This document shows, piece after piece, positions 1-5,763 of a stretch of DNA of 21,734 bases. Within the stretch, counting starts at the first letter, position 1; each line of letters opens with the position of its first letter. The DNA is from a virus. The stretch is taken from the IMG/VR virus record IMGVR_UViG_3300003690_000178, positions 1 to 21,734 of that record; one strand, given 5' to 3'. Position numbers and translations under genes: made by a program. The notes under the pieces are model-generated. The model searched no databases, was not told where the DNA came from, and saw only the letters and a program-made list of their open reading frames with translations.

Positions 1-111
1 GACCTGCTCCGGCTGATCGATCAACTCATGGGCGGGACCACCACGAAGCGCCGCAACCCGGTTGCACGAGCGCACCGGCATCATGGAAGAGAGGCAACAC
101 ATGGCAACTAA
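1..111 (+). CDS. 3' end of an unidentified gene (partial)
   Basis: Frame 1 is open from the window edge to a TAA at 109-111. It gives a 36-residue C-terminal piece that begins DLLRLIDQLMGGTTTKRRNP and becomes rich in Arg and His. It would overlap the ATG of the next gene by 11 bases, a spacing common in this genome. The first half looks like an amphipathic helix plus a basic linker and could be a real protein end; the His-rich last part is less convincing. No family can be assigned, and the frame may be open by chance because the piece is short. Confidence 0.35.
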   Translation, partial: DLLRLIDQLMGGTTTKRRNPVARAHRHHGREATHGN

Positions 112-1006
112 CCTACAGGACTCGACGGTCGTATTGAGCATCAGGATCGGCGTGCCGGGCAACCGGCGCACGGTGTCCTCGGCCCAGGTCGAGGTCAACG
201 CAGACAAGACGGCCATACGAGTCAGCAAGGAACTGGTGAAGTCCCCAGAGCGGGACGAGGTCATAGCCCTGGACACGGACCTCAAACGGTGGCTCTTCTC
301 GAACTCGCTACCGTCGCGGCTCCTCAAGCCGGGTATGCACCGGCTACCCGTGGCGACCATCGAGGCGTTCGAGACGTATATCGAAGAATATCGGGTCAAG
401 CGCGGTGAGATCATCGATCGTTTCATCGAGTCATACCCGGCCCTGGTCGAGACGGCGCGAGAGACCCTGCGGGACTTGTTCGATGTCACCGACTACCCCC
501 CGGCCGAGGACATGCGCCGGTACTTCGGGTGTGAGTACGCCTATCTCACCCTCGACACCCCCTCGGCGCTGGCGAACGTGTCCAAGGAACTGCTGGCGCG
601 TGAACGGGAGAAGGCGATCGAGGCGGCCCGCCTAGAAGTCACGGAGATTCAGCAGGCCATGCGGCAGGAACTCGCGGACATACTCGATCACGCGGTCGAG
701 CGGTTGGGAATGGAGACGGACGGGACGCGGCGCGGCAAGCCGAGGACGTTCCGCAACACCCTGATAACCGGCATGGCCGACTTCTTCGCCACGTTCGAGG
801 GGCGCAACGTCGTCGGGGATGAGGAACTCGCGGGGCTGGTCGCATCGGCCCGAGAGATAATGAACGGCACGACGCCGGACCGGCTCCGCAGGGACTCGAC
901 GGCGCGGGCGGTGGTCAAGAGCAGCCTGGAGGCCGTGCGGGGCATCATGGACGCCAACACGATGCTCAAGCCCACGCGGAAAATCAGCTTTGAGGATGAG
1001 GTCTGA
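101..1006 (+). CDS. DUF3150-like phage protein
   Basis: A 301-residue soluble protein. ATG 101 is preferred over the in-frame TTG at 62 because GGAAGAGAGG (85-94) sits 6 bases upstream of it. Residues 5-60 look like a beta-rich head (VVLSIRIGVPGNRR, then VEVNADKTAIRVSKEL). Residues 60-135 are a helical region with LKRWLF and LPSRLLKPGMHRLP. Residues 160-205 are a charged, coiled-coil-like helix, followed by a conserved-looking FRNTLITGMADFF segment at 217-230. From memory this pattern matches DUF3150-type phage proteins, which often sit next to an AAA+ ATPase, as here. The biochemical role of that family is not established. It shares the strand with the ATPase 85 bases downstream, separated by a strong hairpin. 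Coding status is very likely; the family name is an inference. Confidence 0.8.
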   Translation: MATNLQDSTVVLSIRIGVPGNRRTVSSAQVEVNADKTAIRVSKELVKSPERDEVIALDTDLKRWLFSNSLPSRLLKPGMHRLPVATIEAFETYIEEYRVKRGEIIDRFIESYPALVETARETLRDLFDVTDYPPAEDMRRYFGCEYAYLTLDTPSALANVSKELLAREREKAIEAARLEVTEIQQAMRQELADILDHAVERLGMETDGTRRGKPRTFRNTLITGMADFFATFEGRNVVGDEELAGLVASAREIMNGTTPDRLRRDSTARAVVKSSLEAVRGIMDANTMLKPTRKISFEDEV

Positions 1007-1033
1007 GGACGCGGTCTAGGAATAGAGCAAGCA

Positions 1034-1070
1034 AAGGGCCGGGAGGGGGATACCCCTAGACCCGGCCCTT
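1034..1070 (+). other. Two-tier intergenic hairpin between the DUF3150-like and ATPase genes
   Basis: AAGGGCCGGG (1034-1043) is perfectly complementary to CCCGGCCCTT (1061-1070). Inside it, AGGGG (1044-1048) pairs with CCCCT (1053-1057) around a GATA loop, leaving only AGA unpaired. No T-run follows: the next bases are CACCCAAACA and then the ribosome-binding site AAGGAG (1080-1085). A full terminator is therefore unlikely. It could be an attenuator, an mRNA stability element, or a barrier that keeps the two genes translationally separate. Confidence 0.7.
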
Positions 1071-1091
1071 CACCCAAACAAGGAGAAGACA

Positions 1092-1331
1092 ATGATAGCA
1101 AGCATCATAGACCAGTTCAAGGCAGCCCGGCGCGTCAGCGTGCCGATAGTGGCCGTCACGACGATGGATCAGCAGGCGACTGTACGGAGCCTGGCGGAGC
1201 TAATCAACGGCGATACGCCCGTGCTAGTGTGGGACATGGCGCGCGGGATCGCACGGATCAGCGAGAGCGAACCAGAAGGGTGGCCCGCCGAGTTGTACGG
1301 GGCGGCCACGATCGGAACGCCCACCGGCTGA
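1092..1331 (+). CDS. AAA+ ATPase, N-terminal segment
   Basis: A 79-residue open frame. AAGGAG (1080-1085) lies 6 bases before ATG 1092, an excellent initiation site. Residues 13-48 (ARRVSVPIVAVTTMDQQATV onward, then GDTPVLVWDMARGI) look like alternating strands and a helix of a nucleotide-binding-type N-terminal domain. The frame meets a TGA at 1329-1331. Likely coding is lost slightly earlier, because the -1 frame already reads NAHRLIEDDP from about 1316. As sequenced it would yield only a short truncated product. Confidence 0.6.
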   Translation: MIASIIDQFKAARRVSVPIVAVTTMDQQATVRSLAELINGDTPVLVWDMARGIARISESEPEGWPAELYGAATIGTPTG

Positions 1332-1345
1332 TCGAGGACGACCCG

Positions 1346-1813
1346 ATGGTCTCCCAGGCACTTGGAAACAGTCGTGAGCCCTCAGCAGCGACGGGCCGGA
1401 TGGTGATCCTGTTGGCCCCGTCGCTGACGCTACCGGCGGAGTTGGAGCAGGACGTGTACATGATCGACGAGCCGCTGCCGGACACCGAGGCGCTACAGGC
1501 GGTCGTGGCCCAGACCTTTGAAGACGTCGCGCAGGACTACCCTAGCATTGAAGAGAAGTTGACCCCGCCTGTATCCATACTCGCCAGCGATGCACTCACC
1601 GGCCTCTCCGCGTTCGCGGCGCAACAGGCCAGTGCCCTGAGCATGACACCGGGCGGCATCGACCTCGACGCCCTCTGGGAGCGCAAGCGGCAGATGATCG
1701 ACGCGACGCCGGGCCGAGTCCTACGACAAGATCGGCGGGGTCCAGAACATAAAGTCCTTCCTGCGGGCGATCATCACCGGCAAGCGGGCCCCCAGGGCCA
1801 TCGTTTTCATTGA
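1346..1813 (+). CDS. AAA+ ATPase, middle segment (-1 frame)
   Basis: ATG 1346 is the first Met in this frame, but similar-looking coding extends upstream to about 1316, and no good ribosome-binding site precedes 1346. It is therefore probably not an independent gene. The segment reads GRMVILLAPSLTLPAELEQD, then DVYMIDEPLP and a helical region ending near RQMIDATPG (about 1714). LLAPSLTLPAEL looks like a strand followed by a pre-ATPase linker. After about 1715 this frame turns into unlikely sequence rich in Arg, Gly and His, while the first frame resumes with ESYDKIGG. The last 100 bases of this frame are probably not coding. Confidence 0.5.
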   Translation: MVSQALGNSREPSAATGRMVILLAPSLTLPAELEQDVYMIDEPLPDTEALQAVVAQTFEDVAQDYPSIEEKLTPPVSILASDALTGLSAFAAQQASALSMTPGGIDLDALWERKRQMIDATPGRVLRQDRRGPEHKVLPAGDHHRQAGPQGHRFH

Positions 1814-1829
1814 CGAGATCGAGAAGGCC

Positions 1830-2558
1830 ATGTCCGGGTCATCCGAGGGCTCTCAGGACACGTCAGGCGTCTCCCAGGACTATCTTGGGGTCATGCTTGA
1901 GTACATGCAGGACACGAAGGCGACGGGGATGATCTTCGTCGGCCCGCCCGGTGCGGCCAAGTCGGTCATGGCGAAGGCCGCCGGGAACGAGGCCGGTATC
2001 CCCACGATCAAGCTCGACCTGGGCGGCCTCAAGGCGGCAGGGGGCGGCCTGGTCGGCGGCGCAGAGCGCAGCATACGTCAGGCGCTCAAGATCATCAGCG
2101 CGGTGGGCAGCGACGAAGTGCTCTTCATCGCCACCAGCAACGAGGTCAAGAACCTGCCCCCGGCGCTACGGCGACGGTTCGGCCTAGGGACATACTACTT
2201 CGACCTACCGGATCGAGACGAGAGGGACGCGATCTGGGAAATCTACCTTATGTGGAACGCTCCGAGTGGCGTATACGCTGGCTATTTCAATCGCTCAGGA
2301 TTGGGGGCTCCTCCCGAAGATGACGGTTGGACCGGCGCGGAGATAGAGAAGTGCGTGGACATCGCGGACCGGCTGGGATGCACCTTGCAGGAGGCCGCCG
2401 CGTACATCGTGCCGGTGTCCCGCGTGGACCCGGAAGGAATCGAGCGGCTACGCAAACAGGCCAGCGGTCGGTACATCAGCGCCAGCAAGCCCGGCGTGTA
2501 CCGGATGGCAGACCCGAGCGTACAGGCCCCGAAGGCGGGGAGAAGGATGGAGGTGTGA
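1830..2558 (+). CDS. AAA+ ATPase core, C-terminal segment
   Basis: From ATG 1830 this is 242 residues, but coding clearly begins earlier in the same frame, at about 1716, because Walker B (1800-1817) lies before this ATG. A protein starting at 1830 would lack its catalytic acidic pair. Within these 242 residues are Walker A GPPGAAKS (38-45), a beta-strand with LDLGGLK (62-68), LVGGAERSIRQAL (74-86, matching the helix usually placed before Walker B), sensor-1 ATSN (101-104), LPPALRRRFG (109-118) and FDLPDRDERDAIWEIYL, typical of the strand and helix after the arginine finger. The C-terminal part is a helical lid with DGWTGAEIEKCVDIADR. It is the last plus-strand gene before the terminator at 2634. 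Confidence 0.65.
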   Translation: MSGSSEGSQDTSGVSQDYLGVMLEYMQDTKATGMIFVGPPGAAKSVMAKAAGNEAGIPTIKLDLGGLKAAGGGLVGGAERSIRQALKIISAVGSDEVLFIATSNEVKNLPPALRRRFGLGTYYFDLPDRDERDAIWEIYLMWNAPSGVYAGYFNRSGLGAPPEDDGWTGAEIEKCVDIADRLGCTLQEAAAYIVPVSRVDPEGIERLRKQASGRYISASKPGVYRMADPSVQAPKAGRRMEV

Positions 2559-2577
2559 CCCTGATTCCCCTTGAATC

Positions 2578-2625
2578 CCTCGATCGAGGAGGTGCATGAT
2601 GCACGACGGGCCGTGAAAGCGGCCT
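2578..2625 (+). other. Cluster of palindromes in the 3' untranslated region
   Basis: Three inverted repeats lie in tandem after the ATPase stop. CCTCGATCGAGG (2578-2589) is a perfect 12-base palindrome. GTGCAT and ATGCAC (2592-2597 and 2599-2604) are separated by one base. GGCCG (2609-2613) pairs with CGGCC (2620-2624) around TGAAAG. The stretch also contains an SD-like GAGGAGG (2586-2592) followed by a six-codon frame (2596-2616, ending TGA). It could be an operator, an RNA structure supporting the terminator, or a tiny leader-type ORF; none can be established by reading. Confidence 0.4.
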
Positions 2626-2633
2626 TCCCCCCA

Positions 2634-2680
2634 AGCCCCGGCTTATCCACTGGACATGGGTAGGTCGGGGCTATTTTTTT
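2634..2680 (+). terminator. Intrinsic terminator of the plus-strand module
   Basis: AGCCCCG (2634-2640) pairs with CGGGGCT (2666-2672). It is followed by A and seven T (2674-2680). The 25-base loop contains a further short CCA/TGG pairing. It lies 76 bases after the ATPase stop and is the only site here with a hairpin plus a long T-run, so it is a convincing rho-independent terminator for plus-strand transcription. Confidence 0.85.
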
Positions 2681-2688
2681 GTGTCCAG

Positions 2689-2719
2689 AAAACGGGGGCT
2701 GTGCAGAGGCCCGCACAGC
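2689..2719 (-). terminator. Putative terminator of the minus-strand late operon
   Basis: Read on the minus strand, GCTGTGC (2719-2713) pairs with GCACAGC (2704-2698) around an 8-base loop. CCCCG and four T (2692-2689) follow. The stem is perfect, but the T-run is short and offset by five bases, so termination may be partial. It sits about 100 bases beyond the last late gene and faces the plus-strand terminator, giving a convergent arrangement. Nothing else is apparent between 2720 and 2819. Confidence 0.6.
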
Positions 2720-2819
2720 GACGGAACGGTGTCGCGCCGTAGGATCGGAGCGCCCCGGCCCTATCGTTGGCCCTGGGGCTAGCAGGCGGTCGAACAATGG
2801 GGGGTTGCGGGCGGACCGG

Positions 2820-2990
2820 CTACTCCGACTCCAGTATCTTCATTGAGGTTCCGGCCAAGAAGCCGAAAATACCAGTGACCACTCCAGTTATGATCTCCGT
2901 GGCGTCCATCTTCATACCTACCCAGAGCGCTGCGATAGCGAATATAGTCGCGCAAATAATAGCGACGAGGATTTGCGGTCGGAGTTTCAT
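2820..2990 (-). CDS. Small two-helix membrane protein
   Basis: A 56-residue frame from ATG (2990-2988) to TAG (2822-2820). It starts MKLRPQILVAIICATIFAIA. Hydrophobic segments span residues 7-24 and 32-49, joined by a short polar turn (MKMDATE), with basic residues at the N-terminus and an acidic tail (ESE). Size and topology resemble small phage membrane proteins, including class II-like holins, but topology alone cannot prove lysis function. The upstream sequence has only a distant GAGG, so initiation looks weak. It is the last gene of the late operon, 49 bases after the preceding stop, a typical place for lysis or membrane genes. No endolysin is seen nearby. Confidence 0.6.
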   Translation of the reverse strand: MKLRPQILVAIICATIFAIAALWVGMKMDATEIITGVVTGIFGFLAGTSMKILESE

Positions 2991-3039
2991 GGCGGGCTGA
3001 TGCTAACCTCGACGTTGTCGGCTATGGTTACTCTTCAGA

Positions 3040-4152
3040 TCAGGGTGCTGGCAACGGTGACACCAATTCCTCCACATTGTCTGAGATGTCCGCTATGGAA
3101 TAGCTGGTGGATGTGGCAACTACTAGGTCTTTTAGACTTAGCCCGTTACCTTTTCCCACGGTTAAATACTCGATGGTGATGGTTCCGGCCTTCACCCGGC
3201 TGATGAGGCACCCGCCCCCGCGACTCGCCAGGTTGGAAATGCGGAGGACATCCACCTGCCCGTTGATTGAGGCTGTCCCACTAATGATACGGATTTGGTC
3301 ATAGGTGGAGTTAGCCACGCTCATGCTCTCAGCCCTTAACCCGCCACCGACTGCACGTTTACGGATGACCCCTGGCACAGGCGATATGCTCAAGCCGTCG
3401 GCCACCGAACCCGTAATTTCTAGAGTATGAGTCTCGGTATGCTCCATTCTGAAAGTTTCACAACGCCATCTGTCGATAATTAAATGACCGATTTCGAGGT
3501 AGTTTGAGAGGGCTGCGCTCCCACCTATCTCGATGGCGTTGGTCTCACCCGACGGCAGCGTACTGTTGGAATACGATGTGGCTAAGTCGACCGCTGAAAT
3601 TTCAATGCTCCCCACTGGGACAGCCGAAAGCTGGATTAACAGAGTGTTATTGCCCTCAGAATATGAGGTCGGGATATCCAGAGGCGCTGCGTAAGTACCA
3701 CTATCTCCACGGCTAAAACTCGCGTTTGCAAATATAGTTTTTTCAACTACGACTCCACCACCAACCGTGCTGCCAGCTACCAGAATCCCGACAGCGGCTT
3801 GCGGAGTTAACCCACAGGCGCGTAGCCCGGAGTATGGGAGCTTCAAACATGACCAGCACGCCCTCCATTTGGCGCTTTCAGCGTGGCAGTACTCGACCTT
3901 CGCCACGAGGGCATCCCTTCGGCGTCCGAGCAATCGATAGAACGCGAACGGGGATGCCCGCAGGAGACGGCCCTGGAAACACATCCCTGCCCATACCCAC
4001 CTGAGACACCATAGAACGCCTCTGAGGGACGCTGAGATGGCTCTACGGGGCCAATGCCACACGAGTCTCGCCGGGAGTCCCCAGAACAGGAACACCAGGG
4101 CGGCCCATATCCCTGGCAGTGGGTTCGGTATGATGAGCCTCGGCCTAATCAT
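3040..4152 (-). CDS. Membrane-anchored beta-rich phage protein of unknown function
   Basis: From ATG 4152 this is 370 residues; an in-frame TTG at 4167 would add five. The N-terminal 60 residues are hydrophobic and Trp-rich (likely membrane segment about 13-33, possibly another 41-58), followed by a basic stretch and four cysteines at 89, 99, 102 and 113. A Gly-rich hydrophobic segment (about 116-136, with VGILVAGSTVGGGVVV) precedes a roughly 230-residue beta-rich region. That region reads like a beta-helix or jelly-roll surface domain: PVGSIEISAVDLATSYS, then LEIGHLIIDRWRC and YDQIRIISG. I recall similar proteins in uncultured marine phages but know no function. Position after the tail fibre genes suggests a late role at the membrane or virion surface. 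The start of this gene is visibly less GC-rich than its neighbours. Confidence 0.75.
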   Translation of the reverse strand: MIRPRLIIPNPLPGIWAALVFLFWGLPARLVWHWPRRAISASLRGVLWCLRWVWAGMCFQGRLLRASPFAFYRLLGRRRDALVAKVEYCHAESAKWRACWSCLKLPYSGLRACGLTPQAAVGILVAGSTVGGGVVVEKTIFANASFSRGDSGTYAAPLDIPTSYSEGNNTLLIQLSAVPVGSIEISAVDLATSYSNSTLPSGETNAIEIGGSAALSNYLEIGHLIIDRWRCETFRMEHTETHTLEITGSVADGLSISPVPGVIRKRAVGGGLRAESMSVANSTYDQIRIISGTASINGQVDVLRISNLASRGGGCLISRVKAGTITIEYLTVGKGNGLSLKDLVVATSTSYSIADISDNVEELVSPLPAP

Positions 4153-4178
4153 GCGCCATTCCCACAACGGCCCGCTCC

Positions 4179-4397
4179 TCAGTCCACAGTCGGGATTCTA
4201 TCTATCCAGGCCACGGCGCTCTCTTTGATCCCGGCCCGCTCCTTCTGTGTGAGCACCCCGTCCTGATACGCCTTCACGCCCTTATACAAGTCGTCCAGGG
4301 CAGCTTTCGCCAGGCGGGCGTGGGTATCCCCCGCCCTCTCCTCGATGGTCGCCACGAGCTTGCGGATCACGTATTCTATGATCAGTCTGAGTATCAT
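4179..4397 (-). CDS. Small helical phage protein
   Basis: A 72-residue protein starting at ATG 4397, with GAGGG 8 bases upstream on the minus strand. It begins MILRLIIEYVIRKLVATIEE, an amphipathic or membrane-associating helix, then a charged helical region (ARLAKAALDDLYKGVKAYQD) and a Trp-containing end (AWIDRIP). It lies 19 bases after the fibre-like gene and 26 bases before the membrane-anchored gene. No family is recognised; a membrane-associated accessory of the tail tip or lysis region is possible. Confidence 0.7.
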   Translation of the reverse strand: MILRLIIEYVIRKLVATIEERAGDTHARLAKAALDDLYKGVKAYQDGVLTQKERAGIKESAVAWIDRIPTVD

Positions 4398-4416
4398 TTA
4401 GTCGCCCTCGTCTCCT

Positions 4417-5334
4417 CTATCCTTCCACTTTCCACGCCAGCAGGGTGGAATACTGGAGCACTTTCGTATCGGATACGTTTGCCACAGCTTGAGCCCATTG
4501 AAATTGCAGGTCCCCTGATGTTCCTGCGGTGCGAATGATTCCCTGGATCATCATATGAGTGTTTGCACTGCCTCCACCCATGAAGCCCCCCCCCGTGACT
4601 TCGACTTCCGGGGCGAGCGCCGTATCGACTCCTATCCTCATAAAGGCTAGCGTTGAACTACCTGGCCCCGTCATAGTGAAGTTGATATCAGCAGTGGCGT
4701 TGGAAATTGAACGGATGAATAGTAGGAAGGCCCAGGTTTCATTTGTGCCGAGCGCCTGTTTGAGATCATTATCATTCTGCAAAGTTGTTGAATTGTTCAC
4801 GGTTTCATCAGCCGACTTGACCGTCACGTTGGCCAGGCGGGCCGAAGTGTTCCACTTGAGACCTGTCGCCTCAGCAGAGTCGGTTTCCAGAATCGCGCCG
4901 TTTGCGGCAACGGCCAATTCCGCCGGGGCACTGGAATAAGAAATCAGGCCGCCCTTCGCCGTAGGCAGGCCGAGCTCGTCGGCAGCCACAGCGTTGGCGG
5001 CAATCGTGGGGCTCGGATACGTCCCGGCGAGGTCTCCCCCGGCGCTCGTGGCGTTATGAATCAGTACCTGCGTGGCGCCTGATGCTCCAGCCCGCTGATT
5101 GAACGCCCCAGACACCGCGAACAGGATCGTCTTGTTGGAACCCGGCGCTGACGGTGCCGAGATGTCGTCCATGTTGACGGAATCGACGCCCGCAAGCTGA
5201 TCATCCCCGTCGCCCGCTGAACCGCCGTGGACGTGCAAATCTAGCTCATTTTGTTGGTCGCGAATGTGCGTGTTCATCAAGGCGGCCGTGACCACCTCGC
5301 CCGTCACCCACGTCCTGGGAGTCGTCCAGGCCAT
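4417..5334 (-). CDS. Tail fibre-like / receptor-binding structural protein
   Basis: A 305-residue protein. The N-terminus MAWTTPRTWVTGEVVTAALM, followed by NTHIRDQQ, is a signature I know from phage tail fibre and minor structural proteins, where it probably attaches the protein to the tail. Residues 99-111 carry GGDLAGTYPSPTI, a motif recurrent in trimeric fibre shafts. The C-terminal 100 residues are beta-rich with FTMTGPGSSTLAFMRIG and a Gly-rich loop, plausible as a trimeric tip. ATG 5334 directly follows the TAA of the upstream gene, with GGAGGG 9 bases before it. It probably binds the host surface; receptor and sugar specificity cannot be read from sequence. Confidence 0.8.
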   Translation of the reverse strand: MAWTTPRTWVTGEVVTAALMNTHIRDQQNELDLHVHGGSAGDGDDQLAGVDSVNMDDISAPSAPGSNKTILFAVSGAFNQRAGASGATQVLIHNATSAGGDLAGTYPSPTIAANAVAADELGLPTAKGGLISYSSAPAELAVAANGAILETDSAEATGLKWNTSARLANVTVKSADETVNNSTTLQNDNDLKQALGTNETWAFLLFIRSISNATADINFTMTGPGSSTLAFMRIGVDTALAPEVEVTGGGFMGGGSANTHMMIQGIIRTAGTSGDLQFQWAQAVANVSDTKVLQYSTLLAWKVEG

Positions 5335-5763
5335 TTAAACGATCCCTCCCGCTATAGTCTCTTCGCGGAGTTTGTTCAAGCTCTCTCCGGGCAACCAATG
5401 ACGATTGGCAGCAAAGAATGCCCGCTTTGCCGGACGCTTGAGGAGCTCAATCTCGATCGCCCTCTTCAAGCGTGGGTACTCTACCTTGAACCACTGCTTG
5501 GGCGCCGGACAGATGTGCGGCGGCGATAGGCAGAGGAAGGTGGGATTCACCTTCTCCGGCACAACAGCGTTGCCACACCCCGCTGGACACTCGGCGATCC
5601 ACCGGCCTTCGTTGATATACGCCTCTATGACCGACGCGCTGACCGGGAAGTCGGGGAACTTCGGCATGGGCCAGGACCGCTTGAGATTGATCCAGGTGTC
5701 GGCCACGAACGAGCCGAAGTCGATTCCCTGCCAGTCCTCATGGTTGTAGATGATGTCCGGCAT
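5335..5763 (-). CDS. Cys-containing phage protein of the tail region
   Basis: A 142-residue protein between the hub and the fibre-like protein. Its start shares one base with the hub stop (TAATG), so translation is likely coupled. Cys59, Cys63, Cys78 and Cys85 (CPAGC, then CLSPPHIC) form a plausible structural zinc site. The N-terminus is Trp-rich and acidic (EDWQGIDFGSF). The C-terminus is basic and helical (YPRLKRAIEIELLKRPAKRA). It could be a small tail-tip adaptor. No family name is offered. Confidence 0.75.
   Translation of the reverse strand: MPDIIYNHEDWQGIDFGSFVADTWINLKRSWPMPKFPDFPVSASVIEAYINEGRWIAECPAGCGNAVVPEKVNPTFLCLSPPHICPAPKQWFKVEYPRLKRAIEIELLKRPAKRAFFAANRHWLPGESLNKLREETIAGGIV

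Larger units (their letters stand above)
1092..2558 (+). pseudogene. AAA+ ATPase with permuted motif order, read in three frame segments
   Basis: One ATPase seems to be spread over three consecutive segments: an N-terminal part (1092 to about 1310), a middle part in the -1 frame (about 1316-1714), and the ATPase core back in the first frame (about 1716-2558). The core has Walker B IVFIDE (1800-1817), Walker A GPPGAAKS (1941-1964), sensor-1 strand LFIATSN (ending 2141) and an arginine-finger-like LRRRF (2166-2180). Walker B therefore precedes Walker A, the reverse of canonical AAA+ order. The Walker A also has Ala where the Gly before Lys is usual. The two frame changes compensate each other and neither sits on an obvious slippery heptamer. 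This fits a damaged gene or two sequencing/assembly indels better than programmed recoding. Substrate and role are unknown; pairing with a DUF3150-like gene suggests a remodelling or chaperone complex. Confidence 0.75.

Noticed and set aside
688-1101. Antisense frame of 137 residues opposite the end of the DUF3150-like gene
   Set aside because: Ser/Arg/Pro-rich product without domain pattern, opposite a better gene and running into the intergenic hairpin.
2767-3000. Plus-strand frame of 77 residues
   Set aside because: It covers the minus-strand two-helix membrane gene; its hydrophobic stretch mirrors the complementary strand, and no ribosome-binding site precedes it.
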